IMG/VR virus record: IMGVR_UViG_3300009104_000112
Coordinates: 1-25,945 of that record
Strand: one strand, 5' to 3'
Origin: a virus
DNA: 25,945 nucleotides
The position numbers were made by a program, and so were the translations under genes. The number at the start of each line of letters is the position of its first letter. The stretch's first letter is position 1. The notes below the pieces were generated by a model. It saw only the letters and a list, made by a program, of their open reading frames with translations, made no database searches and had not been told where the DNA came from. Below, piece by piece: positions 1 to 8,139 of this stretch.

Positions 1-1
1 A

Positions 2-829
2 GGTATGACTGAAATATTACAAGGTGATTTAATGTTTACAGATGATGTTTCAACAATGGATATAGATGGAGAATCATATTATACATTTCAACCAAATACA
101 ATTTTATATGCTGTAGCTAAAGATAGTAAATTAGGTAAAGAGATCAACTCAGCCAAGATAGGTGTTGTTTGGCACACGACATATAAAGGCAATTCAATAG
201 AAAATTTAAGGGCTTCTTTTGGAGCTAGGATACCTGGTAAATCAACTGCAGTATGGCAAGATGATGCTAAATATAAAGATGTCTCTGGTAAAGCTAACTT
301 CACAGCATCAGATACAGTACAAGTAACTAATTTATTATCACAAGCAGGTAAACAATTTCAAAGAATTGATTCAGCCAGTTTCAATAAGTTTTTAAGATGG
401 CAAAGTACAGTTCCACCAGGAGCTGGGTTTAAAAGTTATCTAAATACTTATACAAGAGCAGGAAAACCTTTACCAGCTTCTGGAAAAGCCGTTCAAATGT
501 ATTTTAAACATTTTAACGATTGGTGGATCAAAAATAAAGGTGAAAAGAATTTAAAAATGCATTTAGCAGAAATTAGAAAAGCTACAACAACATTAAAGAA
601 TGTAGTAGATTTTATGAGATTTCTATTACAAGCTAAAATGATGATTGTTAAAAAACTAAATGAAGCTAAAGGTATAGCAAGAACTTTTGTTAAAACTCCA
701 ACAGGATTAAAAGTTGTCAACCCAGAAGGGTATGTTGCAATTGACAAAACAGGTGGAGCTGTTAAAATAGTAGATAAATTAGAGTTTAGTTTTAATAACT
801 TTACAGTAGCAAAGAATTGGGACAAATAA
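2..829 (+). CDS. Conserved T4-like phage protein, 5'-truncated by the window edge
   Basis: The reading frame is open to the window edge, so the gene very likely starts upstream and only its C-terminal 270 or so residues are visible; the ATG at position 5 is probably internal. The visible part opens with a LQGDLMFT segment, then FQPNTILYAV, AKIGVVWHT and, near the end, EGYVAIDK and VDKLEFSF. From memory these belong to a conserved marine T4-like phage family (I associate it with DUF6267) whose N-terminal half carries a KxDG-like motif resembling ATP-dependent RNA/DNA ligases; that half lies outside the window, so a ligase-like role is only an inference. Its stop codon abuts the ATG of the nucleotidyltransferase gene (TAAATG), which suggests co-translation. 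Confidence 0.75.
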   Translation, partial: GMTEILQGDLMFTDDVSTMDIDGESYYTFQPNTILYAVAKDSKLGKEINSAKIGVVWHTTYKGNSIENLRASFGARIPGKSTAVWQDDAKYKDVSGKANFTASDTVQVTNLLSQAGKQFQRIDSASFNKFLRWQSTVPPGAGFKSYLNTYTRAGKPLPASGKAVQMYFKHFNDWWIKNKGEKNLKMHLAEIRKATTTLKNVVDFMRFLLQAKMMIVKKLNEAKGIARTFVKTPTGLKVVNPEGYVAIDKTGGAVKIVDKLEFSFNNFTVAKNWDK

Positions 830-2020
830 ATGAGTGCACAAAGAGATTTTGTAAAATTAGCACATAAGGCATTAGAGAATATGGTTAAAACCCGTGGATT
901 CCCTAATGATGTACAACAAATAGCTAAAGAAGCTGAAAAACAAGCAAAGAGAGGTTATTTGTACTTTTTAAAATACTTTAGAGAACTGGCACCAGAAGAT
1001 AAAGAAGTAATAGCCGGAGAGATTCAACATTATACTAGACAGAAAAAAGACACAATAGAAAAGATGTTGAAGTTCAAATTTGAAGAATTAGACCCTATGG
1101 ATGAAAATAAAAAAAAATTTAAAGACATAACAGAATTTTCTGTTCCTGTTAAAGGAGTTACATTCACATTTGGTAGATTTAATCCACCAACAGTTGGCCA
1201 CATGAAGTTAGCAGCTAAGATGAAAAGTGTATCTGGAACTGACCCTGTAATGATATTTACTACTCATACAACAGATAAGAAAAAGAATCCATTAACAAAT
1301 GCACAGATAAGAAAGTTTATGAATCCTATGTTACCTAGAGGTATTAATGTAATGTCATCAACTGCAAAAACAGTCTTTGAAGTTGTTGTAGATTTATATA
1401 ATAAAGGATATAGAAAAATTAAGATGGTAGTTGGGTCAGATAGAATAAAAGAATTTGAAACATTACTAAATAAATATAATGGAGTTAAATCAAGACACGG
1501 ACATTACAATTTCGCAAAGATTGAAGTAGTATCTGCAGGAGATAGAGATCCAGATGCAGACAATGTATCAGGTATGTCAGCATCTAAAATGAGACATTTA
1601 GCATATTCAGATCAGGAAGATGAATTTATTAAGGCGTTGCCTAGAGGCTATAGACTAGGGCGACAACTATATACGGCGGTGCGGAAGGGTATGGGCATTA
1701 ATGAAGATTTTCCTGATTTTATGTTGAGTGAAGTATATACTGATACTCATGTTCCACAAGTCCATGAATGGGGTTCTCAAGAAGGTAGAGAGTATGCACA
1801 AGACTTTACACCACATGAACCTGTTGTTGATTGGAGAAAAATATCAACATGGAGAGAACAAGAGGATTTACCCAAAAAAGTATTATTATATAAGGAAAAG
1901 ATGTATAAAGAATTAAAATCAGAGAGAGATGATTTTGTAAAACGATATGGTGATAGGGCTGATGAAGTAATGCACGCAACAGCAATGACAATGGCTAAGA
2001 GAAAGTATGGATATACTTAA
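830..2020 (+). CDS. HIGH-superfamily nucleotidyltransferase (cytidylyltransferase-like) with helical flanks
   Basis: The centre is a Rossmann nucleotidyltransferase of the NMN/pantetheine-phosphate adenylyltransferase and CTP-transferase superfamily. FGRFNPPTVGH (residues 114-124) is the T/HxGH nucleotide-binding motif, VVGSDR (200-205) is the central strand and SGMSASKMR (247-255) is the ISSTxxR-type motif. Such enzymes join a nucleoside monophosphate to a phosphorylated small molecule; the substrate cannot be told from sequence. Residues 1-105 are charged and helical, and 290-396 form an extra C-terminal region that includes FPDFMLSE, similar to segments in other proteins here. It starts directly after the previous stop and overlaps the P-loop kinase gene by 14 nt, so the three probably work or are expressed together. 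Confidence 0.85.
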   Translation: MSAQRDFVKLAHKALENMVKTRGFPNDVQQIAKEAEKQAKRGYLYFLKYFRELAPEDKEVIAGEIQHYTRQKKDTIEKMLKFKFEELDPMDENKKKFKDITEFSVPVKGVTFTFGRFNPPTVGHMKLAAKMKSVSGTDPVMIFTTHTTDKKKNPLTNAQIRKFMNPMLPRGINVMSSTAKTVFEVVVDLYNKGYRKIKMVVGSDRIKEFETLLNKYNGVKSRHGHYNFAKIEVVSAGDRDPDADNVSGMSASKMRHLAYSDQEDEFIKALPRGYRLGRQLYTAVRKGMGINEDFPDFMLSEVYTDTHVPQVHEWGSQEGREYAQDFTPHEPVVDWRKISTWREQEDLPKKVLLYKEKMYKELKSERDDFVKRYGDRADEVMHATAMTMAKRKYGYT

Positions 2021-3074
2021 TTACAAAGAAGAAGATTTAGTTTTAGATGAAGGTGTCAATGATCCTGGTATCTTCAAGGCAATTATATTAGCAGGTGGAC
2101 CTGGTAGTGGTAAGTCTTATGTAGCAAAGAAGTTAGGATTGTCTACTATGGGATTAAAAGTTGTTAATTCAGATGCATTTTTTACTATATTGATGAAAAA
2201 GAAAGGTCTCTCATTAAAGATGCCCTCTGATGAATTTGAAGAAAGAGAAGCAGCTAGAATGGCAGCTAAAGCGTTAACAAGTAAACAATTAAATAATGTA
2301 GTTGACGCCAGATTGGGTATAATAGTTGATTCAACATCAGGTGATGTTGGTAAATCTCAAAAAATAATTACGAAATTACAAAAAGTAGGATATGATGTTA
2401 AAGTAATATTCATAGAAACAAGTTTAGACACAGCCCAAAAAAGAAATCAACAGAGATCAAGAACAATACCACCAGATGTTGTAGATTTTGCCTGGAAGGG
2501 AGCTCAAAAAGTAAAACCTATATTAAAAAGAATAGTAGGTTCAAGAAATTTTCACGAAATAAAAAACGAGTTTGATGGAAAAGTAGATTTATCTCTTGCA
2601 GGAAAATTAACGACATGGGCAGCTCAAATACCAACAAAAGGACAAGAATGGGTGGCAGCTGTTAAAAGAGGACAAGATTCTATGACTACAGAAGATATAA
2701 ATAATAGTATAATAGAAAAATTTGAAGAATTTTTAAGAATACGAGAAGCTTTAACAGTCTCACAAAGATTGGCCAGAGGTAGAGTGGCCAAAAGAACAGC
2801 CAAAAAAAGAGCAATGAAGGCCAAAATTAAAGCTAAGAGAATGAAGTCACCTGCAGATATGTTAAAGAAAGCAGGAATGATGGCCAGAGGAAAGATGGCT
2901 ATGAAATTGTCAGGTGGTATACCATTAAGTCAAATGAACATACAACAAAAAACAGTTATAGCAAAAAAATTAGAGAAAAGAAAAGCAAAATTAGCAAAAT
3001 TAACAAAAAAACTTTTACCAAAAGCTAGAGCAGCAGAAAGAGAAAGAATAGCGAAAATTAGAGGAGCTAAGTAA
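2007..3074 (+). CDS. P-loop kinase-like protein with a highly basic C-terminal domain
   Basis: Residues 25-180 look like a small P-loop kinase of the polynucleotide kinase / zeta-toxin / AAA_33 type. The Walker A motif GGPGSGKS is at 30-37, a Walker B-like hydrophobic strand with Asp (GIIVDST) at 104-110, and an Arg-rich lid (KRNQQRSR) at 145-152. Residues 248-355 are a second, extremely Lys/Arg-rich domain starting with ALTVSQRLARGR; I recall similar basic tails attached to unrelated proteins in marine T4-like phages, possibly for nucleic-acid binding or packaging (inference). The gene overlaps the nucleotidyltransferase by 14 nt. Kinase substrate unknown: RNA 5' ends, a nucleotide sugar or a protein are all possible. 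Confidence 0.8.
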   Translation: MDILNYKEEDLVLDEGVNDPGIFKAIILAGGPGSGKSYVAKKLGLSTMGLKVVNSDAFFTILMKKKGLSLKMPSDEFEEREAARMAAKALTSKQLNNVVDARLGIIVDSTSGDVGKSQKIITKLQKVGYDVKVIFIETSLDTAQKRNQQRSRTIPPDVVDFAWKGAQKVKPILKRIVGSRNFHEIKNEFDGKVDLSLAGKLTTWAAQIPTKGQEWVAAVKRGQDSMTTEDINNSIIEKFEEFLRIREALTVSQRLARGRVAKRTAKKRAMKAKIKAKRMKSPADMLKKAGMMARGKMAMKLSGGIPLSQMNIQQKTVIAKKLEKRKAKLAKLTKKLLPKARAAERERIAKIRGAK

Positions 3075-3077
3075 TTA

Positions 3078-3923
3078 ATGGCAGTCGGGACATCAAGTGT
3101 ATCAATAAGAGATATATATAACGAGATTAATTCTACAACTCATGGTGCCAATGTACAAATTGGTAGTGGTGTATCTATGTCAAGTCTTAGAACATCTTCA
3201 AATGCATATACTAGTGGGACATATTCAGGTGGAACACCAGATGTAGAAGCTGCACCAGATAGAATAAGTGAGTGGTTCAATTATACTCATGCAATAAGTA
3301 TGGGTAGTATAACTTATGCTGTTAGAATTGCAGCTGCACAAGCTAGTTGGGGTTTAAATCAAGAAGCAACTGATGATGTAGGACCTGGTGAAAATGGAAA
3401 CGCTGATGGTGGTATAGTATTATGGAGAACATATGATGGCTCTAACACATATATTAGAGCGAAAGGTCTTTCTTTAGGACAAAATGCAACAACAAATACA
3501 AGATCAATTTATGATACTAGTAGTTCAGCTTTAACTCTTGCAAACGCTGGTCAGGTAGTTATTACAATACCTGTGTCTAATGTTGCAATTACAGTTACCA
3601 ACCAACATAATTTTAGTGGTTCTGGATTATCTACACCTGTTACTAAAGCTGGTGGTACTCTTGGGGGAGGAGCTGGTGAAACTGTTCCTTCTCAAACTCC
3701 ACTTATTTCTTTGGGTGCTACAGCAGCAGAAACTGAATCACAACCTAACGGAGAAGGTTCTGATGATGATGAACACCAAGCTATTTTTAGAATTGAATTA
3801 CAAGCATCAAAATCAGGATATATAACTACTGCATTAAATGAAGGTGTTACTAATGGTGGTATTGTAATTGATTGTCATAATTCATCACAAGCAGATGAAG
3901 AAGAAGGCGGAGGAGGTGAATAA
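3078..3923 (+). CDS. Probable virion/tail structural protein, Gly/Ser/Thr-rich
   Basis: A 281-aa protein rich in Gly, Ser, Thr and Asn. Its N-terminal layout (MAVGTSSVSIRDIYNEIN, later an AAPDRISEWFNYTH segment) recalls tail-associated or fibre-like proteins of marine myophages. The middle is beta-rich and the end is acidic then glycine-rich (DEEEGGGGE). There is no signal peptide or membrane segment. A GAGGAG ribosome site lies about 11 nt upstream (3061-3066), inside the end of the kinase gene. It begins the run of structural-looking genes that continues to 9161. The exact virion role is not identifiable from the sequence alone. Confidence 0.7.
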   Translation: MAVGTSSVSIRDIYNEINSTTHGANVQIGSGVSMSSLRTSSNAYTSGTYSGGTPDVEAAPDRISEWFNYTHAISMGSITYAVRIAAAQASWGLNQEATDDVGPGENGNADGGIVLWRTYDGSNTYIRAKGLSLGQNATTNTRSIYDTSSSALTLANAGQVVITIPVSNVAITVTNQHNFSGSGLSTPVTKAGGTLGGGAGETVPSQTPLISLGATAAETESQPNGEGSDDDEHQAIFRIELQASKSGYITTALNEGVTNGGIVIDCHNSSQADEEEGGGGE

Positions 3924-3924
3924 T

Positions 3925-4362
3925 ATGGTAGATATAGTTAATCCTGTAGCCCATAATGATAATATGTTAGTTAAACAATTTGTCAAAGATAATAGAGTTG
4001 GTGGTGAAGTTCAAACATTAACTGTTAAAGTTAAAGTTTATAAAAGAAATGCAATACCAACATTATCTGGTAATAATAGTATACATACATATACTGATCA
4101 ATCTATAACAAAATATATTAAAACAGGTAAAAATTACCTAGATTTTAATAATGCGACACCTTTAGTAGAAAAAAGTTTTACATATACAGTTCCAAATTCA
4201 GAAAGAACATCTGCAACACAAACTCATGCTACTAAAAGTGTTAGAGATGAATATATTGCAAAAAAGAGAGCATGGAACTTATCAATGCAGGCAACAGATG
4301 ATTATGCAAATTGTTATAATGCACTTTGGACAGACTTAGATGCATTAGATGTTACATGGTAA
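3925..4362 (+). CDS. Hypothetical phage protein, probably structural
   Basis: I place the start at the ATG at 3925 (MVDIVNPVAHNDN), giving 145 aa. The frame is open further upstream, but the strong GGAGGAGGTG ribosome site at about 3908-3917 sits a proper distance before this ATG and is provided by the Gly-Gly-Gly codons at the end of the previous gene. The protein is soluble with no recognised domain: a beta-like first half (TLTVKVKVYKR), a Ser/Thr-rich middle and an aromatic C-terminus (CYNALWTDLDALDVTW). The position between structural-looking genes suggests a virion or assembly role, but this is inferred from context only. Confidence 0.7.
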   Translation: MVDIVNPVAHNDNMLVKQFVKDNRVGGEVQTLTVKVKVYKRNAIPTLSGNNSIHTYTDQSITKYIKTGKNYLDFNNATPLVEKSFTYTVPNSERTSATQTHATKSVRDEYIAKKRAWNLSMQATDDYANCYNALWTDLDALDVTW

Positions 4363-4367
4363 AGAAT

Positions 4368-4375
4368 TATAAATA
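4368..4375 (+). promoter_or_regulatory. T4-type late promoter TATAAATA
   Basis: This is an exact copy of the T4 late-promoter -10 octamer, recognised in T4 by the gp55 late sigma with gp33 and the sliding clamp. It lies just after the stop of the preceding gene and 29 nt before the ATG at 4405, leaving a leader of about 20 nt with an AAAGGAG ribosome site. It should drive the 4405 gene and the large 986-aa gene. Confidence 0.8.
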
Positions 4376-4404
4376 CATAAATAGAATTAAAGGAGACAAA
4401 AACA

Positions 4405-4680
4405 ATGGGACCTTGGAAACCAATCACAACTGAAGCAGCTTTAGGGACTAATACAGGTGCAGCATCTAATGTAGGTAGTAGTCGTTATGTACGATTATTT
4501 AATACAGCAGCTGTTGGCACAGAACATTTAGTTACTTTAGAAGAATCAGGTGGAACAGATATTGGCACTTTTACATTGGATGGACAACAAGAAGCCATCA
4601 TTCAGAAAGACCCTTCCGACAAACTATTTGCAGCCAATGCTGCTATAATGGCTGTTGGAGTAGCAATCAATTCAAACTAA
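4405..4680 (+). CDS. Small conserved phage protein, probably virion-associated
   Basis: A 91-aa protein that starts MGPWKPITTEAALGTNTG. It has an RYVRLFNTA segment, a TLEESGGTDIGTFTLDGQQEAIIQK beta-rich centre (shown in part) and a small-residue-rich end (AANAAIMAVGVAINSN). The pattern suggests a compact beta-sandwich such as a capsid decoration or tail accessory protein, but no family is certain. It has its own late promoter (TATAAATA at 4368) and an AAAGGAG ribosome site, consistent with high late expression expected of a virion component. Five nucleotides separate it from the next gene. Confidence 0.7.
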   Translation: MGPWKPITTEAALGTNTGAASNVGSSRYVRLFNTAAVGTEHLVTLEESGGTDIGTFTLDGQQEAIIQKDPSDKLFAANAAIMAVGVAINSN

Positions 4681-4684
4681 TACT

Positions 4685-7645
4685 ATGTCAGGACACATAA
4701 TCAACGATTTTAAAGATTTGCGTAGTCTAATAGGTGAGATTACTAAAGCTAATCCAGCTAAAACTACCCGTCAAAAAAATGAGAAAAAAATGGGTGTTTA
4801 TAAAGAAGCACCTGAAGCACAACCTGTAGATGATAAGAAACCAAAAGATAAAAAGTATCATGCTGGTGAGGAAGAAATAAAAAGAGCATATCTAAACTTA
4901 GGTAGAGCCGCTCAAGGTTCTCTTGAATATCAACGAAAATTACTTCAAAAAGAATTAGCTAAAATGGGTTTCAAAACTTATTCTCAGTTTGCATTTGATG
5001 CAATCTTTAAGTTTGAAACTGTACAACAATGGAAGAAAAATTCAGAACTAGTCGAAGCTATAGAACAATTTAAATTAGATGAAAATAAGCTGAAGGATCT
5101 TCTCATTGATATACAAATGGGCGCCACAGCTAAAGAGTTAGCTAGAGATCATAATATATCTATAGCATCAGCTAAGAACTTTCTTTCAGATTATTATGGA
5201 AATAAAAGAACAAGAAAAGCACCAGGTCTAAAGAAAGAAGAAAATATTCAAGAAGTACAGCTCGGTCCAAATATGTTAAGAAAAGATTTTCCTAATGTAT
5301 GGGCAACAAAAGATTCAAAACTATACAGGATTCTTAATACATTAATTATCAGAGATGGGTTTACTACTCTTTTAAAATCATACAAAAAAGATAAGAAAAA
5401 GTTTGTTGATGATTTAAAGGGAATGGCCAAGAGTATGGCATTACAAAAGAGAGCTGGGTTTGGACCTAAAGACATGCAATACATCAATAAACCTAAAAAA
5501 GGTCAAAGTTTCTGGAGTCAATTTGATGAAGATGTTCAAGAAAGATTCAATCAAAAAATTCCAGCTGGTAGAAAACTTAAAGACTTTGAAGTATTTTTAG
5601 GTCGATCTGGAAAGGGTTTAATAGATAAAAAAGAAATTGAAGAAGCTTTAAAAATTATAACTATACAATTAAAAAAAGATAAATTAGATTATAACAGGAA
5701 TATGATGAATCTAAAAGCAGGAGCTAAAGGTGGTAAAGATGTAACTATTAATGCTATTGATGAAGAAGATCGTTGGAGATTAATAGTAGTAGGTGAAGAA
5801 AAAAGTGACAAATTTGAAGATATAGATTTGTCAGCATCTTTTGAAAAAATTCAAAAACTTCCCTCGGCACAATTTAAATCCATGTGGGCAGAAGCATTCA
5901 ATTATACTCCAAAAGAATTCGAAGGACAAATCAAAGCATACAAATATAAGAATGGTGTTAAATTCAGTCAAGTAATGAAAGACTTTGATGATGATTGGGA
6001 CAGTGCATTTGGTAATAGAGGATATGACCATGATGAAGTAGAGAATGGTCTTAAACAAGCATTGAAAAAGTTTAGAGTTAAATTTGTTGAAGGTGTTGAT
6101 GAAGGTAAATATCTAAAATATTCAGATTATTTGTTGAAACAGGGTAGATTATATGATAAACTAGAGAAAATAACTGGAAAACAATCTACAGATGAATTTT
6201 TAAAAGATAAGAAGAATGATTTTAAACAAAAAAGTGAAGTTGTAAAAATTGGTAGAGAAATTAAGAAACTGTCAAGACAAATTGATTTAGAAAAGAAAGC
6301 ACTTGGTATTCAAGAAGATGTTCAAGAAGGTAAAATGAAAGACATTATTATTGATTTTGAAGATGGTGTTTCAGATGCAAAGATTGCTAAGTCGCATGGT
6401 GTTTCAATACAAGTTATCAAGGGATTGAGAAAAGATTGGAAGTCTATGGGTGAAGAAAATCTTAAAGAAAGAGTTGGTTTTAAGAAACTTAGACAGATTA
6501 AATCTAAATGGAAAAAACAAATTGCAGATTTCCAAAGAGGTAAAGACTTAGATTATGATGCAGAAGTAGATTTATTAGCTTATGCATATGATAAAGGTCT
6601 AGTTAGATCAGATGATCCAGATGAAGTTGATGATTGGTTAATGAAGAATGTTGCTGACAAGAGAGCATTCAATAAATTAAAAGAAGAAAGTAAAGAAGAT
6701 AAACTCAAAGAACAAAGAGAACATGCTCAACAATCTCCATTCAAATTAAAATCACAAGCATATCCAAGAGCCATAGCAATTAATACTGATGGATTTGGAA
6801 ATAGACACGCAACAGTTGAAGATATCATAACAGCATGTGACACTTTTGGAATGATATTAGACAAAGAATTACAAGTAGAACAAGTTCAAAAAGAACTTGG
6901 TAAGAGAGGATTTATATCCTTTAAACAATCAGATTTAGATGATGTGTTTGATGAAAGAGAAACACAAAGAGTTATATTAGCATTAGAATCTGCAGTTGAA
7001 AAACAAGAACCTATTGATTATACAAAGGATGAAGTAGAAGATGCTTATATAATGGGTGAAGAAATAGAATTTGTAAAACCAGATGGATTAAAAACAGCTG
7101 GGAAAGTATTAAAATTAAGTGGAAATACTTATAATGTAAAAGATAAGTTTACAGGAAAGTCATTCACTTACAAATATATAGGGGAAACAGAAGTGAAAAC
7201 ATTTAAAGAAGTACTAAATGAAGGACGCTTTCCTAAGAAGTTGGTTAAACAAGCCATGGGTATTGTTTGGGACAAACGATATGCAGGTGGTAATATGACT
7301 GGAGCTGTAAAAGCCATAGAAAAACTAAAGAAAGGTCTATCAGATGATCCAGATGTATCGAATGCATTGCGATTAGCTAACGAAGGTATTGATAAATGGA
7401 TACCAGAAGGTGGTGATAAAGAAGCTTATACTAAATTTTTCAACAAAGCATTAAAGAAATTCGGTGTTAATTCACCAGACGAATTAGAAGGTGAAAAGAA
7501 GAAAGAATTCTTTGATTATGTTGACAAAAATTGGAAAGGTGATCACGAGGAAAAAGAAGCAAATCCTTCAGACCATAAAATAGATGGTCGTAGAAAGAAT
7601 TTTAGAGAGAAGATGAGAAAACTCGGATACATCAAGGGAAACTAA
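4685..7645 (+). CDS. 986-aa lysine-rich phage protein with two helix-turn-helix-like segments
   Basis: A very long, Lys/Asp/Glu-rich, mainly helical protein with no enzyme motif I recognise. Two segments resemble each other and DNA-binding helix-turn-helix units: residues about 137-171 (GATAKELARDHNISIASAK) and about 551-586 (GVSDAKIAKSHGVSIQVIK). Residues about 800-835 look like a small beta-barrel (EEIEFVKPDG then YNVKDKFTGKSFTYKY). At 839-846 a TFKEVLNE motif resembles the capsid-targeting segment seen at the start of the gene at 8748, followed by a charged C-terminal domain ending RRKNFREKMRKLGYIKGN. It is next to late structural genes; an internal head or injected DNA-binding protein is possible (inference). 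Weak ribosome site, 4-nt gap from the previous gene, 1-nt gap to the next. Confidence 0.75.
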   Translation: MSGHIINDFKDLRSLIGEITKANPAKTTRQKNEKKMGVYKEAPEAQPVDDKKPKDKKYHAGEEEIKRAYLNLGRAAQGSLEYQRKLLQKELAKMGFKTYSQFAFDAIFKFETVQQWKKNSELVEAIEQFKLDENKLKDLLIDIQMGATAKELARDHNISIASAKNFLSDYYGNKRTRKAPGLKKEENIQEVQLGPNMLRKDFPNVWATKDSKLYRILNTLIIRDGFTTLLKSYKKDKKKFVDDLKGMAKSMALQKRAGFGPKDMQYINKPKKGQSFWSQFDEDVQERFNQKIPAGRKLKDFEVFLGRSGKGLIDKKEIEEALKIITIQLKKDKLDYNRNMMNLKAGAKGGKDVTINAIDEEDRWRLIVVGEEKSDKFEDIDLSASFEKIQKLPSAQFKSMWAEAFNYTPKEFEGQIKAYKYKNGVKFSQVMKDFDDDWDSAFGNRGYDHDEVENGLKQALKKFRVKFVEGVDEGKYLKYSDYLLKQGRLYDKLEKITGKQSTDEFLKDKKNDFKQKSEVVKIGREIKKLSRQIDLEKKALGIQEDVQEGKMKDIIIDFEDGVSDAKIAKSHGVSIQVIKGLRKDWKSMGEENLKERVGFKKLRQIKSKWKKQIADFQRGKDLDYDAEVDLLAYAYDKGLVRSDDPDEVDDWLMKNVADKRAFNKLKEESKEDKLKEQREHAQQSPFKLKSQAYPRAIAINTDGFGNRHATVEDIITACDTFGMILDKELQVEQVQKELGKRGFISFKQSDLDDVFDERETQRVILALESAVEKQEPIDYTKDEVEDAYIMGEEIEFVKPDGLKTAGKVLKLSGNTYNVKDKFTGKSFTYKYIGETEVKTFKEVLNEGRFPKKLVKQAMGIVWDKRYAGGNMTGAVKAIEKLKKGLSDDPDVSNALRLANEGIDKWIPEGGDKEAYTKFFNKALKKFGVNSPDELEGEKKKEFFDYVDKNWKGDHEEKEANPSDHKIDGRRKNFREKMRKLGYIKGN

Positions 7646-7646
7646 G

Positions 7647-8102
7647 ATGATCAATGAGGGCAGAAGAGCACCAGATTTGGGAATGCCCACACAAGCGGGT
7701 AACAATCTTCTCTATGGATTAGTTCAAAAAGCTAATTCAGAAAGAGAATTACTTAGTATGATTGATAAATTAGCACTCAAGTTGGGTGGTAAATACAAAG
7801 ATGCTAAGGATGAACTTATAACGAGAGCTGCAGTAGATGCATTTGATCAAAAAGGAAACAAAGGTCAACAATCAACTACTGATAGACAAGTTCAAGTTCA
7901 AATAGCTAGTGCAGCTGACCTATCGGGAGGTGGCACTATTAAATTAGATGATAAGAGTTCAGTTAAGATTACTCAAGCAACAGCTAAGAAAGTCTTAAAG
8001 AACTTGATGAACTTAAAACCTGCTCAGCGTGGTGAAGTAACAAAGGCTATGCAGAAGAATAGAACAGGGTTTAATAAGTTTTTAAAATTACTAAATAACT
8101 AG
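7647..8102 (+). CDS. Hypothetical phage protein
   Basis: A 151-aa protein starting MINEGRRAPDLGMPTQAG. It has a helical N-terminal half, a Gln/Ser-rich linker (QVQVQIASAADLSGGG) and a basic helical C-terminus (ITQATAKKVLKNLMNLKPAQRGEV). An AAGGGA ribosome site in the end of the 986-aa gene and a 1-nt gap suggest translation from the same late mRNA. Its first residues resemble the stretch after a capsid-targeting cut, which may hint that it is packaged, but this is weak. No domain recognised. Confidence 0.65.
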   Translation: MINEGRRAPDLGMPTQAGNNLLYGLVQKANSERELLSMIDKLALKLGGKYKDAKDELITRAAVDAFDQKGNKGQQSTTDRQVQVQIASAADLSGGGTIKLDDKSSVKITQATAKKVLKNLMNLKPAQRGEVTKAMQKNRTGFNKFLKLLNN

Positions 8103-8111
8103 TAATAAATA
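8103..8111 (+). promoter_or_regulatory. Late-type promoter TAATAAATA
   Basis: ATAAATA core of the T4-like late promoter, one base off TATAAATA in the first position of the octamer. It starts right after the stop of the previous gene and 28 nt precede the ATG at 8140, including a TTGGGAG ribosome site. This spacing matches that at 4368, supporting a late promoter for a virion protein. Confidence 0.6.
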
Positions 8112-8139
8112 AATTAAATTTTATTGGGAGATAAAGAAA

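Noticed and set aside
493-825. Minus-strand ORFs under the structural and early genes (for example 493-825, 1806-1991, 9521-9952)
   Set aside because: They are shadows of well-supported plus-strand genes in an AT-rich genome and have no promoter or overlap logic.
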